64,000 bases of DNA. Source: Mesostigma viride. Its lineage: Eukaryota; Streptophyta; Mesostigmatophyceae; Mesostigmatales; Mesostigmataceae. The stretch lies in assembly GCA_009746045.1 (NCBI GenBank), contig RPFO01000084.1, forward strand, positions 1,294,176 to 1,358,175, in the 5' to 3' direction. The notes under the pieces are model-generated. The model was not told the DNA's origin. It saw only the letters and a list, made by a program, of their open reading frames with translations, and searched no databases. A program made the position numbers and the translations under genes. Positions 29,292 through 38,606 of this stretch are shown here, piece by piece (the first letter of the stretch is position 1; every line of letters begins with the position of its first letter).

Positions 29292-30632
29292 CTATGGGGC
29301 AGGGTTGCCTGCTTGCCATAGGGGTTCATCAAGTGGTACAACAGCTGATATTGTCAGCTGCCTGCTGAGGCACTTTAGTGAGTGCATCAGCAGCGTTGTG
29401 TTTGTCCTCCACGTGACGGGTGGACTCCCAGTAGGTGGACTCCTGTTTAGGACCACCCAGTCAAGATCAGTGTGCACAGCATAGGGGTTAGCAAGGAAAC
29501 TGAGGACTGACTGACTGTCAGTGAGCAAGTGTGCCACCACCCCAGCATTGCTGCCTGCTTGCATCTGCAACCAAACCAGCACATGATTCAAGTACCTGGC
29601 ATGAAGCACTGCTGACACCACTGCCCTGCACTCAGCAGCATTGCTGCTGACAGCCTTGCGTCTATGCAACCGGCTGTACCATGAAATGAGAGACAAGGGT
29701 GCATCATCATTCTGCACAAAATACAAGCCTGACTCCCTTGCCTGCAACTTGGTAATCTGCCTGGACTCCATGGAACTATCCATCATAGCTTGGATGTGAA
29801 TGGTTTTGTGGAGATCCAAGGAGTGCAAGATAAGGGGAGGGCCTTCCTGGAGAGTTTTGGTGATGGCTTTGTGACCTACTTGCATCAAGACATCATCATC
29901 AACTCTGCTAACCACAGCCAGGTGAGGTGCACACGTTGAGCACAACCACCCCAGCTTGCCTCTAATGGTAGGACAGGCTCCAGGTTTGATTTTTGTTTGC
30001 AAAACCTCCAAGCAGCTGTGCATGTAATCATTGGGAGAGTAAAGTGCACACACCCACTGGTTTTGATGCTGCTGGAGTTGTAACATTGTGCCACAAAATT
30101 TTATGGCAGTGGTGCCCAGCTCTACTTGCTTGCCAATCTCAAAATGCTGTGACACTTGTTGAATAAAATCATCTACAGCACGCCTTGGCCCAGCAATCAG
30201 CTGATCATCCCCATGCCACACAAAGGTGAGAATGCCATGAGGGTGTGGGACCACAAAGAAGCAAGGGTCTATGTCATCATATCTAGCCCCTAGCTTTTCA
30301 AACACAGCCTGAGCTGACATCCTGAAAATTCGAGGAGCTGATTGCAGCCCTTCAACACCTATGTTAGCTTTCAGGTACTGCTGAGGGATGTGTTTTGCCC
30401 AAACTCTGGGAGTGGAGACTACATACACCTGACCATGCCACACTTGTTGTGCTATCTCAGGTGAGCCTTTCAGGAAAGCCCTTTTAATGTCTGTAGCCTT
30501 ACATACATAGTCATCCCCATCATTGAGATGACCCACAAAGACAGACAGCAAGATTTTTAGGGATGTTTGCTGAATGCCTGGCGTGTACAACTCTGCCTCT
30601 GTCAGATCAGTGGTGCCCTTGAACTCTGTCAC
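29292..30632 (-). CDS. element B reverse transcriptase-RNase H (copy 2)
   Basis: A 446-codon frame joins the two RT halves that are split in copy 1: ELYTPGIQ, ATDIKRAFLKG, LQSAPRIFR, DDIDPCFFV, FVWHGDDQLIAG, IRGKLGWLCSTC and RNase H MMDSSMESRQ, WYSRLHRRKAVSSNAAECR and LLTDSQSVLSF. Near the end it leaves the true frame (after DLDWVVL) through a missing A at about 29449, so the NAADALTK block is out of frame here but present in copy 1. Confidence 0.88.
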   Translation of the reverse strand: MTEFKGTTDLTEAELYTPGIQQTSLKILLSVFVGHLNDGDDYVCKATDIKRAFLKGSPEIAQQVWHGQVYVVSTPRVWAKHIPQQYLKANIGVEGLQSAPRIFRMSAQAVFEKLGARYDDIDPCFFVVPHPHGILTFVWHGDDQLIAGPRRAVDDFIQQVSQHFEIGKQVELGTTAIKFCGTMLQLQQHQNQWVCALYSPNDYMHSCLEVLQTKIKPGACPTIRGKLGWLCSTCAPHLAVVSRVDDDVLMQVGHKAITKTLQEGPPLILHSLDLHKTIHIQAMMDSSMESRQITKLQARESGLYFVQNDDAPLSLISWYSRLHRRKAVSSNAAECRAVVSAVLHARYLNHVLVWLQMQAGSNAGVVAHLLTDSQSVLSFLANPYAVHTDLDWVVLNRSPPTGSPPVTWRTNTTLLMHSLKCLSRQLTISAVVPLDEPLWQAGNPAP

Positions 30633-31066
30633 ACAAGGTCTAGCATGAAAATGACTGACCCATCTGCTGCTGGCTTATGTTTACACACAAACTTCAGGCG
30701 CAAGTGCTTGCACCCTGCAGGCTTTTTGTCAATAGGTGTGACAGGTGGAGTATGAGAAGGACTAAGAGGATCTGGCACTACCCATTCTTCCCTGGCCTTG
30801 TTAAAGGCCTCCACCCATTTTAGGAATCCTATGTGTGTGCGACAGTCTTGCTCTATCTGTTCATAAGAAAGAGGAGACATTTTAGCCACATCATGCTTGC
30901 CCAATCCAAATGAGTTGGGATGAAGTTTTTGGTTGTGAACCAAGTCTGCCACACAGGGTTCTTGCCCTGGGGCATACTTGGGTGTAGCAAATTTTACAGA
31001 AGCAATGTTGGTGTTAAGAAGTTTTTCAAGAGAAATTTTGAAATGATTCAGATCAACACCACCCAT
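30629..31066 (-). CDS. element B protease-RT linker (copy 2)
   Basis: 145 codons identical in content to copy 1: MGGVDLNHFKISLEKLL, NSFGLGKHDVAKMSP and a KWVEAFNKAREEW helix, ending at the shared break before RT. The NSFGLG...A-x-x-SP motif is conserved in A and C. Confidence 0.8.
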   Translation of the reverse strand: MGGVDLNHFKISLEKLLNTNIASVKFATPKYAPGQEPCVADLVHNQKLHPNSFGLGKHDVAKMSPLSYEQIEQDCRTHIGFLKWVEAFNKAREEWVVPDPLSPSHTPPVTPIDKKPAGCKHLRLKFVCKHKPAADGSVIFMLDLV

Positions 31067-32970
31067 GTCCTGGATGGATAGTCTATCACTGGAGATATGA
31101 CACCAGGGTAACAGAGAAAAGGATCCCCCAACAAAGCATTCCCTTTATAACCTTCCAATACCTGAAAAGGAGTGGGGATACCGAGTATAGTCAACATGAC
31201 CTGACCTAATACCTTGAGGGATGACTGCCCTGAGAAATCAGCCACATGGTGCCAGGGTGAAGGTTCCAAAGGCATATGGGGCACAGCCAGGGCACTGATA
31301 ATGCTGACCTGGGCTTGTGTGTCCACTGCAACCATAAATGGGCTATTGTCATTCTGCCCAACCTTCCCCACCTTAGCTGATCCTGCAGCAGTTTGAGCTT
31401 TGGCTCTATGAGCTGCTTGTAAAATGCGAACAGCGTCTGCTAGGCTGCGTTTGGAAGGTGCAGCTAGTGGCTGAGCTATGTTCACACTTGAAGAGGTGAT
31501 AGGTTGCTGATCACCTGTTTTGCCAATGTGACCCTCTGCTGCAGGGGGCCAAGCCTGCAGTGACTGCCTACAATCATCAAGGGTGACCTGGGTGTCACAG
31601 TGGGTGTGGCTCTCACACTCACCAGTGGGTGTTCCAAACAACCACTCACTGGGCAACGCTGGGATGCCAGGCAACTGTACAGGGCTGTCGGCCAACAGCT
31701 CTTCCTCCTCTGCCACGTCTGACACAGTTGGAAAATACAATTTCATCCTGTGAGGTGAACACCTGTGAATCTTTCCCGTGTCATTGTGTTTAACTAACAC
31801 TGTCCTGCCAGTGGTGTTAAACTTTAGGATGGTGGCTGGCCCATGCCAGGTACCCACCTTGCCTAGTCCCGACTCCTTGTAGAATAGGACCTGATCCCCT
31901 TCTCTGAAGGTGGGACGTGGATGCTTTGCATCCTTGACAGCTAACCTGCTAGCTGTCTGTGCTCGCTGTGCGTTGTATAGGGCTAGTACCTCAGGTGGAT
32001 AAATGCCTGCATGCAATCCATCTGGTGTAATGATCACCCCTTGTGGGGTTTTCATGAGTGGCCTCCTGTTGAGGACTTGGCACAACCTGGTGGACCACAG
32101 AGCTCTGTCAGCATATGACCCACTGTCAGCCAGCAGATTGCCATCTTCTTTGGCTACAAGGGTTTTAATGGACCTGATGGCCCTTTCAATAATGCCTTGC
32201 CTCTCATGATCTTCTAGCCCAGCCAGATCAATAGCCTCACACCCTGGTTCATTGGCAAGACACGTGAACTGCTGATCCAGTAACAATGCCTCCACAGGGT
32301 AGTACCTGGCCTGAGCAATCAAGAGAGCCCTGAGCAACTGTGTCTTGTCCATTCCAGGTAATGGTTCAATGGTTGTGTACCTTGACCATGCATCTTTAAG
32401 TGCCAAGTAAGATTGTCCTTTGATATGAAAGACATCTCCTACCACCCTGCCCTTGCACTTAGGTGGGGTAGCTACATGCCACTTAGGGGGTTTGGGTGCA
32501 TTGAACTGACAATGCTGGCAGTGGGATCTGACCACCTGGCATGCACGTCTGAGTGCTGCCCCCCCTATTGCTGCTGCCACCACCTCTGCACTCACTTCAT
32601 GCCCATAAAGGAAATGCAACTGCAAAGCAAGCTCCTGAAAACTGATATGAGCATCCTCTGCTGGGGACACTCTGCACACCTTGGGAACCATAGATGTGAA
32701 GGTTGGTTTAGAGACATAATCTTCTGAAACCAGCTGTAGCACCTTTCCAGAACTGCTCACTGCTCTGACAGTGGGGCATGCAGATGAAAGAGGTGAAGCA
32801 GGCACATTCAAGCCAGCATGAGAGGGAGACTCACACTTCTTGCCGTAAGGAGGCCGCTTGCAGTCCTTGGGGTCACCGTGGGGCGGCCCGTGGCACTTGT
32901 GGCACAGGACGTCCAAGTGCGCCAGCTCGTCCACGTTCTTGCGGCAGGTGGGCCGCAGGTGGTACTTCAT
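31048..32970 (-). CDS. element B zinc knuckles, integrase and protease-like domain (copy 2)
   Basis: 640 codons from the first knuckle onward. It retains the second knuckle, the zinc-binding segment, VGDVFHIKG, LLLDQQFTC, HERQGIIERAIRS, TWHGPATILKF, VAVDTQAQVSII and NALLGDPFL, all in one frame. The start is simply the first ATG after the microsatellite shift; Gag sequence continues upstream in another frame. Confidence 0.9.
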   Translation of the reverse strand: MKYHLRPTCRKNVDELAHLDVLCHKCHGPPHGDPKDCKRPPYGKKCESPSHAGLNVPASPLSSACPTVRAVSSSGKVLQLVSEDYVSKPTFTSMVPKVCRVSPAEDAHISFQELALQLHFLYGHEVSAEVVAAAIGGAALRRACQVVRSHCQHCQFNAPKPPKWHVATPPKCKGRVVGDVFHIKGQSYLALKDAWSRYTTIEPLPGMDKTQLLRALLIAQARYYPVEALLLDQQFTCLANEPGCEAIDLAGLEDHERQGIIERAIRSIKTLVAKEDGNLLADSGSYADRALWSTRLCQVLNRRPLMKTPQGVIITPDGLHAGIYPPEVLALYNAQRAQTASRLAVKDAKHPRPTFREGDQVLFYKESGLGKVGTWHGPATILKFNTTGRTVLVKHNDTGKIHRCSPHRMKLYFPTVSDVAEEEELLADSPVQLPGIPALPSEWLFGTPTGECESHTHCDTQVTLDDCRQSLQAWPPAAEGHIGKTGDQQPITSSSVNIAQPLAAPSKRSLADAVRILQAAHRAKAQTAAGSAKVGKVGQNDNSPFMVAVDTQAQVSIISALAVPHMPLEPSPWHHVADFSGQSSLKVLGQVMLTILGIPTPFQVLEGYKGNALLGDPFLCYPGVISPVIDYPSRTWVVLI

Positions 32971-33037
32971 GCCACAGCGGGTGCACCGCTGAGAAGCCTT
33001 GTCCTCCTTGTCCTGCTTGTTGTTGTTGTTGTTGTTG

Positions 33038-33039
33038 TT

Positions 33040-33108
<69 letters not shown>

Positions 33109-33808
33109 GCTGTTGCTGACAGTTGTTGTTGTTGTTGCTGGAGCTGCCCCCCTTGGAGGGAGACTGCCCCTTACCCTTGCCCTTGCCCCAGCCCCTGCCC
33201 TTGCCCTTGCCCTTGCCCTTGCCCTTGCCCTTTCCCTTAAACATTTGTCCCAGCAGGCACTTCACTTCTGCCATGGTGACAGGCCTCTTGCTCCTGTCTT
33301 CCCTCTCCCTATCCTCCTCCTCCCTCTCTTCCCCCCTGACCCTCTTTACAGAGGTGCCCATGGCCCCCTGGCTAAGGGGAGCCAAGGCCAGCTTGATATA
33401 ATCCAATGCCTCCTTCATGTCCTCCCAGTACTTTGCCATTCCTGTTGCAAGCATAGCGTAGGTGTTTTTGTCAAGTTTGAGTTTCTCAAGGAAGGAACGC
33501 AGCAAGAACTTGTGATCTAGCTGCTGGACATCAGGACGTGCTTTGATGGCTAGCTCATATTTCTTTGTCTCAGCCACATAGTCCACTGATGTGACCCTGT
33601 ATTCCTCTACCCACCTGAATGCCCCATATATGTCCACAGATGAGGGGGTGGAGAGGAGGTCAGTTAGCTCCTTCATGAAAGCCTCCCAAACTGCCCTAGC
33701 CTGCGTGTCCTGCCACTTGGGATACCTACGCTGGAAGACAAGGATGAGATTCTGAATCTGAGAGGAGGACTGATGGTAAAATCCCCCTGCATGAGAGATC
33801 CAAACCAA
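33038..33808 (-). CDS. element B Gag capsid segment (copy 2)
   Basis: A 256-codon open frame from FYHQSSSQIQNLIL through VDYVAETKKYELAIKARPD and the basic GKGKGKGKGKGRG stretch into poly-Gln, which is the microsatellite read one frame away from the poly-Asn of copy 1. It repairs the break seen at 8879-8899 in copy 1 (CATATATG against CATAATG). Confidence 0.75.
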
Positions 33809-34086
33809 TTCTTGACATTCAGTTCCTCCCTAGCCAGCTGGAGAGAGAGAAGTGCATGATTCCCCTGCTCCCTAGTATACCCCTCAGGCAGCCCCCTGAC
33901 ATTAATCCTATCCACAGGACGGTTTTCATTGTAAGTGGGCAACCTAGAGGGGGATGCAGGGGGAGAGGGAGAAGATGGTGTTGCTGCTGCAGCATTCACA
34001 GGAGAGACATGCTGAGAGGGAAGTGCTACTTGAGTGAGCTGAGCAGGAGAGGCAAGCATGGGCTGGGTAGGTTGGGTAGGCAACAA
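33673..34086 (-). CDS. element B Gag middle segment (copy 2)
   Basis: An open frame covering PSRLPTYNENRPVDRINV and GLPEGYTREQGNHALLSLQ, broken in copy 1. It is in a different frame from the segments on either side, so Gag is still interrupted. No known domain recognised. Confidence 0.6.
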   Translation of the reverse strand: MLPTQPTQPMLASPAQLTQVALPSQHVSPVNAAAATPSSPSPPASPSRLPTYNENRPVDRINVRGLPEGYTREQGNHALLSLQLAREELNVKNWFGSLMQGDFTISPPLRFRISSLSSSVGIPSGRTRRLGQFGRLS

Positions 34087-34120
34087 TTAGGGGTGGGCTG
34101 GGTGGGGGTGTGAGTATGTG

Positions 34121-35149
34121 TCACTTCCCGCCTGAGCCTGCTGCGGGCCTCCTCCCAATCATGGAAGGTGGGAGAGAGAGACACGTCATCGTCAGTAGGG
34201 TTAGTAAAATCATGATGCAGCCAGGTATAGGCAACCACCTACCCGCCCCTTTCAGGATGGCATTGTGCAGGAGCTCCAGGAGTCGCACTAGGCGAACCCT
34301 GTTGCCCTGCACCCTCCTTCCTGAGAGGAGGGCCTGCAGGGCAGGCAGCAAGTCGTCACACACCCTGCGTGTGTCCGCATGGAGGTTGGGCAAGCCCAGG
34401 ATGTGCGTGATAATCGCACACACCAGGCTGCCCGCCTCCGCGACGTGCATCTGCTGGCTCCGGTCGGCCAGCCCACGGAAGGAGGCTGTGGCAACCTGTA
34501 TGGCACGCCACACAGGCTCATCACCCAAGGTGATGAAGTCCCGACCTTCCAGATCGCCGTCCAGCCGTGCCGGCTGCTGCCCTGCCAAGGTGGGACCCTG
34601 AGGCCCCTCCGGCCCTGCCAGGGCCTTGTCCTTGTTGCGGCTAGAGGGGGCCTGCCCCCCAGAGCCGCTGGAGGTGCCCGTGACACCCTCCATGGGGGCT
34701 GCATCCCCCGCCAGCGCCGGAGGCGCCGGCGTCGCTGCCGGGGTCCCTGCGACCCCGGGAGCTAGCGTCGCCGCCGGGGTCCCTGCGACCCCGGTGGCCT
34801 CCTCAGCCACCTGGCCCCCCACGCTGGGCGGGGGAGCCCGCTGCTGAGGTTGGACCCTCTGACCTGCCAGAGGGTCCTGGGTGGTTTCACCACCCATGGG
34901 CGTGGTAGGGGCGACTGCCGCCCCGCGCTCCGTCGCAGGCGGCATCGCAGCCGCCTCACGCCTCTCCGGGCCCCAGCCAACTGGCGTGACTTGGGGCCAC
35001 GGCCCCAACGGAGTCAGCGTGATCTCCTGCTTGGCGACCACGCGCAGCGCCTCTCTCTGACGCTGCCTGGACGCCCACTGATCCACAGTGCCTGGGTTTC
35101 GCCTCGGCCGATTGGCGAAACACCACAACCAAACTGCCACCTGGATCAT
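34121..35149 (-). CDS. element B Gag second segment (copy 2)
   Basis: 342 codons: ASRQRQREALRVVAKQE, the Pro/Ala repeats, KDKALAGPEGPQGP, then LADRSQQMHVAEAGSLV and RRVCDDLLPALQALLSG in one frame. Longer than the copy 1 counterpart and probably closer to the original reading. Confidence 0.65.
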   Translation of the reverse strand: MIQVAVWLWCFANRPRRNPGTVDQWASRQRQREALRVVAKQEITLTPLGPWPQVTPVGWGPERREAAAMPPATERGAAVAPTTPMGGETTQDPLAGQRVQPQQRAPPPSVGGQVAEEATGVAGTPAATLAPGVAGTPAATPAPPALAGDAAPMEGVTGTSSGSGGQAPSSRNKDKALAGPEGPQGPTLAGQQPARLDGDLEGRDFITLGDEPVWRAIQVATASFRGLADRSQQMHVAEAGSLVCAIITHILGLPNLHADTRRVCDDLLPALQALLSGRRVQGNRVRLVRLLELLHNAILKGAGRWLPIPGCIMILLTLLTMTCLSLPPSMIGRRPAAGSGGK

Positions 35150-35801
35150 GCAGATGGAACTGCATCCGTAGACGGCCCTCGATCAGCGTTTGCACCCGAT
35201 GAACCTCGATCGCATTCGTCGGCTCATCTGCAGTCAACTGAAAACGCTGCCGAATGATCCAGCCGTTCACCGAAATGAACGCTGGGATGTCGTCCTCCCC
35301 GATGGGGAGAAGATGAGGTAAACGCCCGAACGCGACAGGTGGCGGAACATGCTCACCATACCGGTCGATGTCCAGGATGGCCATCTGTCGGCCCACCGAG
35401 AGATTACCAGACGTCGCAGGCGTCTGAGACGAAATCTCGAGCGAAGGCCGAGGCCTCGCAGGCTGCACCTCCCCATCCTCTTCCGAGAAGTCACTTCGTT
35501 CACGACCCCCGTCACCTGCGACGGGGGAATTACGTGCCCGGGGGACCTGCCCCCCGGGTGCCATGGCGGACGAGCCGCCAATGGCAAACGGACGTCCGCT
35601 CGCCATCCCCCGGGCGCCGGGCCCCACCTGCGGGGTCCGACGCCTGGGGTGGTCGGCGACCACCGTGCGGAAGGTGACGCTAGGCGTCACCCTCGCTGCA
35701 TCGTTGGCGGAGGGCGTGCCCTCCGGCGAGAGTCGGGGTGAGGTGCGCCTGGCAGGCGCCTTCCCCTTGTTGTTGTTGTCGTTGCCGTTGTTGGAAGCCA
35801 T
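34956..35801 (-). CDS. element B Gag N-terminus (copy 2)
   Basis: Starts MASNNGNDNNN at 35801, as in copy 1. It diverges from the second segment at FRQSAEAKP, where an extra C shifts the frame. Confidence 0.7.
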   Translation of the reverse strand: MASNNGNDNNNKGKAPARRTSPRLSPEGTPSANDAARVTPSVTFRTVVADHPRRRTPQVGPGARGMASGRPFAIGGSSAMAPGGQVPRARNSPVAGDGGRERSDFSEEDGEVQPARPRPSLEISSQTPATSGNLSVGRQMAILDIDRYGEHVPPPVAFGRLPHLLPIGEDDIPAFISVNGWIIRQRFQLTADEPTNAIEVHRVQTLIEGRLRMQFHLHDPGGSLVVVFRQSAEAKPRHCGSVGVQAASERGAARGRQAGDHADSVGAVAPSHASWLGPGEA

Positions 35802-35843
35802 ATTTTTGTTTTTCGGAAAAAATAAAAAAAGCTTTTCAGTCCA

Positions 35844-36299
35844 AGTTGGAACGAGTCTCACGACGATGGACAACTGCCGAAGCTGAAATGGAAGGATGGT
35901 TGTATTAGCAATAATACAATGAGAGTAGTGTAAGCTGAGGGCTCAGAATGGAACGTCTGGGCAAACTCGGGTGCTGCGGCACTCCCCAGTGCTACGCCTA
36001 TATGCCTATGGCGGTGCTCACTGCAGCACCTGCCAGTGGACAACTGGACACTGCAATGCCATGCGACCACGTCACTAGCAACCAGCTAAGACTCGGCCCG
36101 TCAGGCCCGGCTACACCGGACCTGGCGGGTCGAGCTAGCACCTAGGAACAGTCTGGCACTAACTGCACGTCAGTCCACCTGACGCCTCAGTACCGTACGC
36201 CCTGCCGTACAGTACTGAGGTGTCCCGCTCAGCCGCGGTAGGCAATACGCGGCGCGCAGGCCGGAAATCCGTGTGTCAGCCTAAGCATCTCATCTAACT
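35844..36299 (-). repeat. element B 5' LTR (copy 2)
   Basis: 456 bp, AGTT...AACT, followed by CGGTG at 36300-36304. Confidence 0.92.
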
Positions 36300-36442
36300 C
36301 GGTGGCCGTAGGTGACTAGGCGAGGTTGGCATGCGGGCTGGTGCAGGGGAGGCCAGCTCGACCCCCCAGGTGTACTCACCCTACCTGGGTGCTCAGGTGG
36401 CGGTGCTAGCAGGCACTTGGGAGAAGGGGGGCCACCTGGAGC

Positions 36443-38107
36443 ATGGGACAGCTGCAGAAGGGGGAAGGGCAGTGTCTAGCTCAGGGGATGGGGAATGAGT
36501 GGGGTCGAGGCGCTGCAGGGGGGCACACCGCAGCGGGCGGGCCGCCGGTAGGTAGTACCTCACCAGACCCTAGTTCAGCACATGTGAATGGTGCGGCGTG
36601 CGGTGAGGCAGCCGGGTCGCTCAGTGTACTTAACATGGCCACACGGTTACACAAAGCACTAGGGCATGGGCATGCGGGTGAGGAGTGGGCAGCCATGCTA
36701 GGGTTCACAGACTTAGTGGATATGTGCAAGCAGGTGTGGTTAAGGTGTCGCAAATGTCAGGAGCGGGCACCCAAACCGCACAAGTTCCATGCACGTAGGC
36801 CAGAGTTTGAGCGAGGTGTGGTGCAGTGTGATGTATTCATGTATGACGACAGAGACTACGTGCTTGCAGTGGGCAGGTTCTCCAGGTACAAGGTCATGGT
36901 GCCACTTGAGCGCAAGCTGAAGGAGCACTTGTGTGATGCATTGCGTCTCATCAGGTCCAAGTTTGGTGTGGCATCTGTGTTGGAGTGCGATCAGCAGTTT
37001 GAGTGCTGTGTGGGTGAGCCGGGTGTGGGGAAGATAGAACTTGCTGGGGTAGCTGACCACGAGCACCAGGGTCTTGTCGAGCGCCACATACAGACATCGA
37101 AGCAGGTGATGGCATGCATGGAGAAGATGAGAACAGGCTCGTATCGTGAGAGGCTGGTGATCTGCAATGAGATAGAGCAATGTCTCAACAACCGTGTAAT
37201 GGTCAAGGTGTTGGGTGGGCAGGTGGCAGTCACGCCTAAGGGAGTGGAGATGGGCTTGTTGTCACCTGAGGCTGTGGAAGAGTACAGGGATTATTTGAGC
37301 GATCGTTACGTGCGCATGGTAAGGATGGACCTGCGACGTGGACAGGTTTATGTGCCGTGCGTGAACGCCAGGGTCTGGGCCTACGCGGAGGGCAGTCATG
37401 GAAAACGGGGCCTATGGAGAGGTCCCGGTGTGGTCAAGGAGATCGATCCTGATCACATGCTTGCTTCGGTAGCGCTAGAGGACAGTTGCTGCGACAAGCT
37501 GCTAGCGTGGAAACACCTGCGCCCCTACTATGACGGGCTGGGGCCGCCAGACCCACCCGCTGAGGAAGGTGTTAGGGACCCCAGTGTGCAGGCTGGGGGT
37601 GAGGTGGGGGATCCCGGGGCTGCAGGGGGGGTGAGGGAGGGGGGTGGGCCTGATCAACCTACTCGCTCCCTTTCGCCGGAAGCTGGGTTGCCACCTTCCA
37701 AGGGCAGTCCCGCTAGCGTGGGTTCGGGCGGTTCGGGGGTTGCCCCAGCCGTTGACGACCAGGAGAAGCAGCGCGCCGCGGTACTAGCCCGCCTAGTGGA
37801 GCGCCTGCAGGAAGCTCGACGCGCTGCCACGGTGGGCGAGCAGCGGCAGTTGGGGGGCAACATCTCGCGGGCCGGCAAGGAGCGGGTGGCCGAAGGTGGG
37901 ATGGTACCACGGTCCGGTGAGGCGGGTGAGCCAGCCGAAGGTGGGGTTGCACGGGCCGGCGATGCTGGGGCATTGACCGCAGGTGCGGGGCAGCAGGCTG
38001 GTGGCGTTGGCGGGTTGGCCGACGCGGGGCCTGCATTGCCGAGTGAGGGCGACAGCCCCATGGACGACAGCGAGGCTGTCGAGGAGAGAGGTGATCGAGC
38101 CAGGTGA
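36443..38107 (+). CDS. element A integrase and linker (copy 2)
   Basis: Starts MGQLQKGEGQ and runs 554 residues: zinc-binding LHKALGHGH...CRKCQ, the DDE blocks VQCDVFMY, LECDQQFEC and HQGLVERHIQ, the module LWRGPGVVKEID, then a long Pro/Gly/Ala linker. It ends just before the protease-like domain where copy 2 has four extra bases (about 38094). This is the best-preserved A integrase. It shows directly that no protease precedes integrase in the frame. Confidence 0.88.
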   Translation: MGQLQKGEGQCLAQGMGNEWGRGAAGGHTAAGGPPVGSTSPDPSSAHVNGAACGEAAGSLSVLNMATRLHKALGHGHAGEEWAAMLGFTDLVDMCKQVWLRCRKCQERAPKPHKFHARRPEFERGVVQCDVFMYDDRDYVLAVGRFSRYKVMVPLERKLKEHLCDALRLIRSKFGVASVLECDQQFECCVGEPGVGKIELAGVADHEHQGLVERHIQTSKQVMACMEKMRTGSYRERLVICNEIEQCLNNRVMVKVLGGQVAVTPKGVEMGLLSPEAVEEYRDYLSDRYVRMVRMDLRRGQVYVPCVNARVWAYAEGSHGKRGLWRGPGVVKEIDPDHMLASVALEDSCCDKLLAWKHLRPYYDGLGPPDPPAEEGVRDPSVQAGGEVGDPGAAGGVREGGGPDQPTRSLSPEAGLPPSKGSPASVGSGGSGVAPAVDDQEKQRAAVLARLVERLQEARRAATVGEQRQLGGNISRAGKERVAEGGMVPRSGEAGEPAEGGVARAGDAGALTAGAGQQAGGVGGLADAGPALPSEGDSPMDDSEAVEERGDRAR

Positions 38108-38606
38108 GCTGGTGGCTGCGGTCTCTAAGCTTGCCAACTGGTATTCGGACGGGCTGGGTAGTTGTCGATTGGAAGTGGACACTGACGCGGTGGTGTGCTT
38201 GCTGGGTGAGGGAGTAGCCAGGCATCTGCCGTGCACTGCGTCCAAGTGGAGGTATGTGGAGGATTTCTCCGGGTTAGTGAGGATGCCGGTGCGGGGTGAG
38301 GTAATGCTGACGATCTTGGGGAGGGAGACGCCGTTTTGCGTGCTGGAGGGGTATGATGGACCCGCCATTTTGGGACTTCCTTTCCTGGACCATCCTGATG
38401 TGCGGATTCAGAGCTCATTGCTAACCCGAGTAGGTCACGGGTCGATAGAGCTACAGTCTTACAAGTCAGTCGAGCCTCTCAGTCGCATTTGCAGCACAGT
38501 GGCTAGGCTAGCAGCACTGTCGGGTACGGAGGGTGTAGCGTGGGGCGCTGATCTCCCGCCAGCTGCTGACCTGGTTATGCCTGCATTACTGCATCCCAAC
38601 AGCTAG
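38098..38606 (+). CDS. element A retropepsin-like domain (copy 2)
   Basis: Contains EPGELVAAVSKLANWYSDG, LEVDTDAVVCLL, MLTILGRETPFCVLEGY and DGPAILGLPFLDHPDVRIQ in one uninterrupted frame. Copy 1 is shifted in the middle of this domain. The layout (Asp-Thr box, about 55 residues, then ILG-x-x-FL) matches a single retropepsin monomer. The Gly of the active triplet is replaced by Asp. The frame ends at 38606 through a missing T (CAGCTAGG against CAGCTTAGG in copy 1). Confidence 0.77.

Larger units (their letters stand above)
27759..36299 (-). mobile_element. Copia-like LTR element B, copy 2, inserted in element A
   Basis: Same insertion as copy 1, with CGGTG at 27754-27758 and 36300-36304. It is about 30 bases longer than copy 1, mainly in gag. 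The shared pol frameshifts (about 31066 and 30632) remain. The frameshift at about 5532 in copy 1 is absent, but RNase H is cut short by new single-base losses at about 29354 and 29449. Confidence 0.92.
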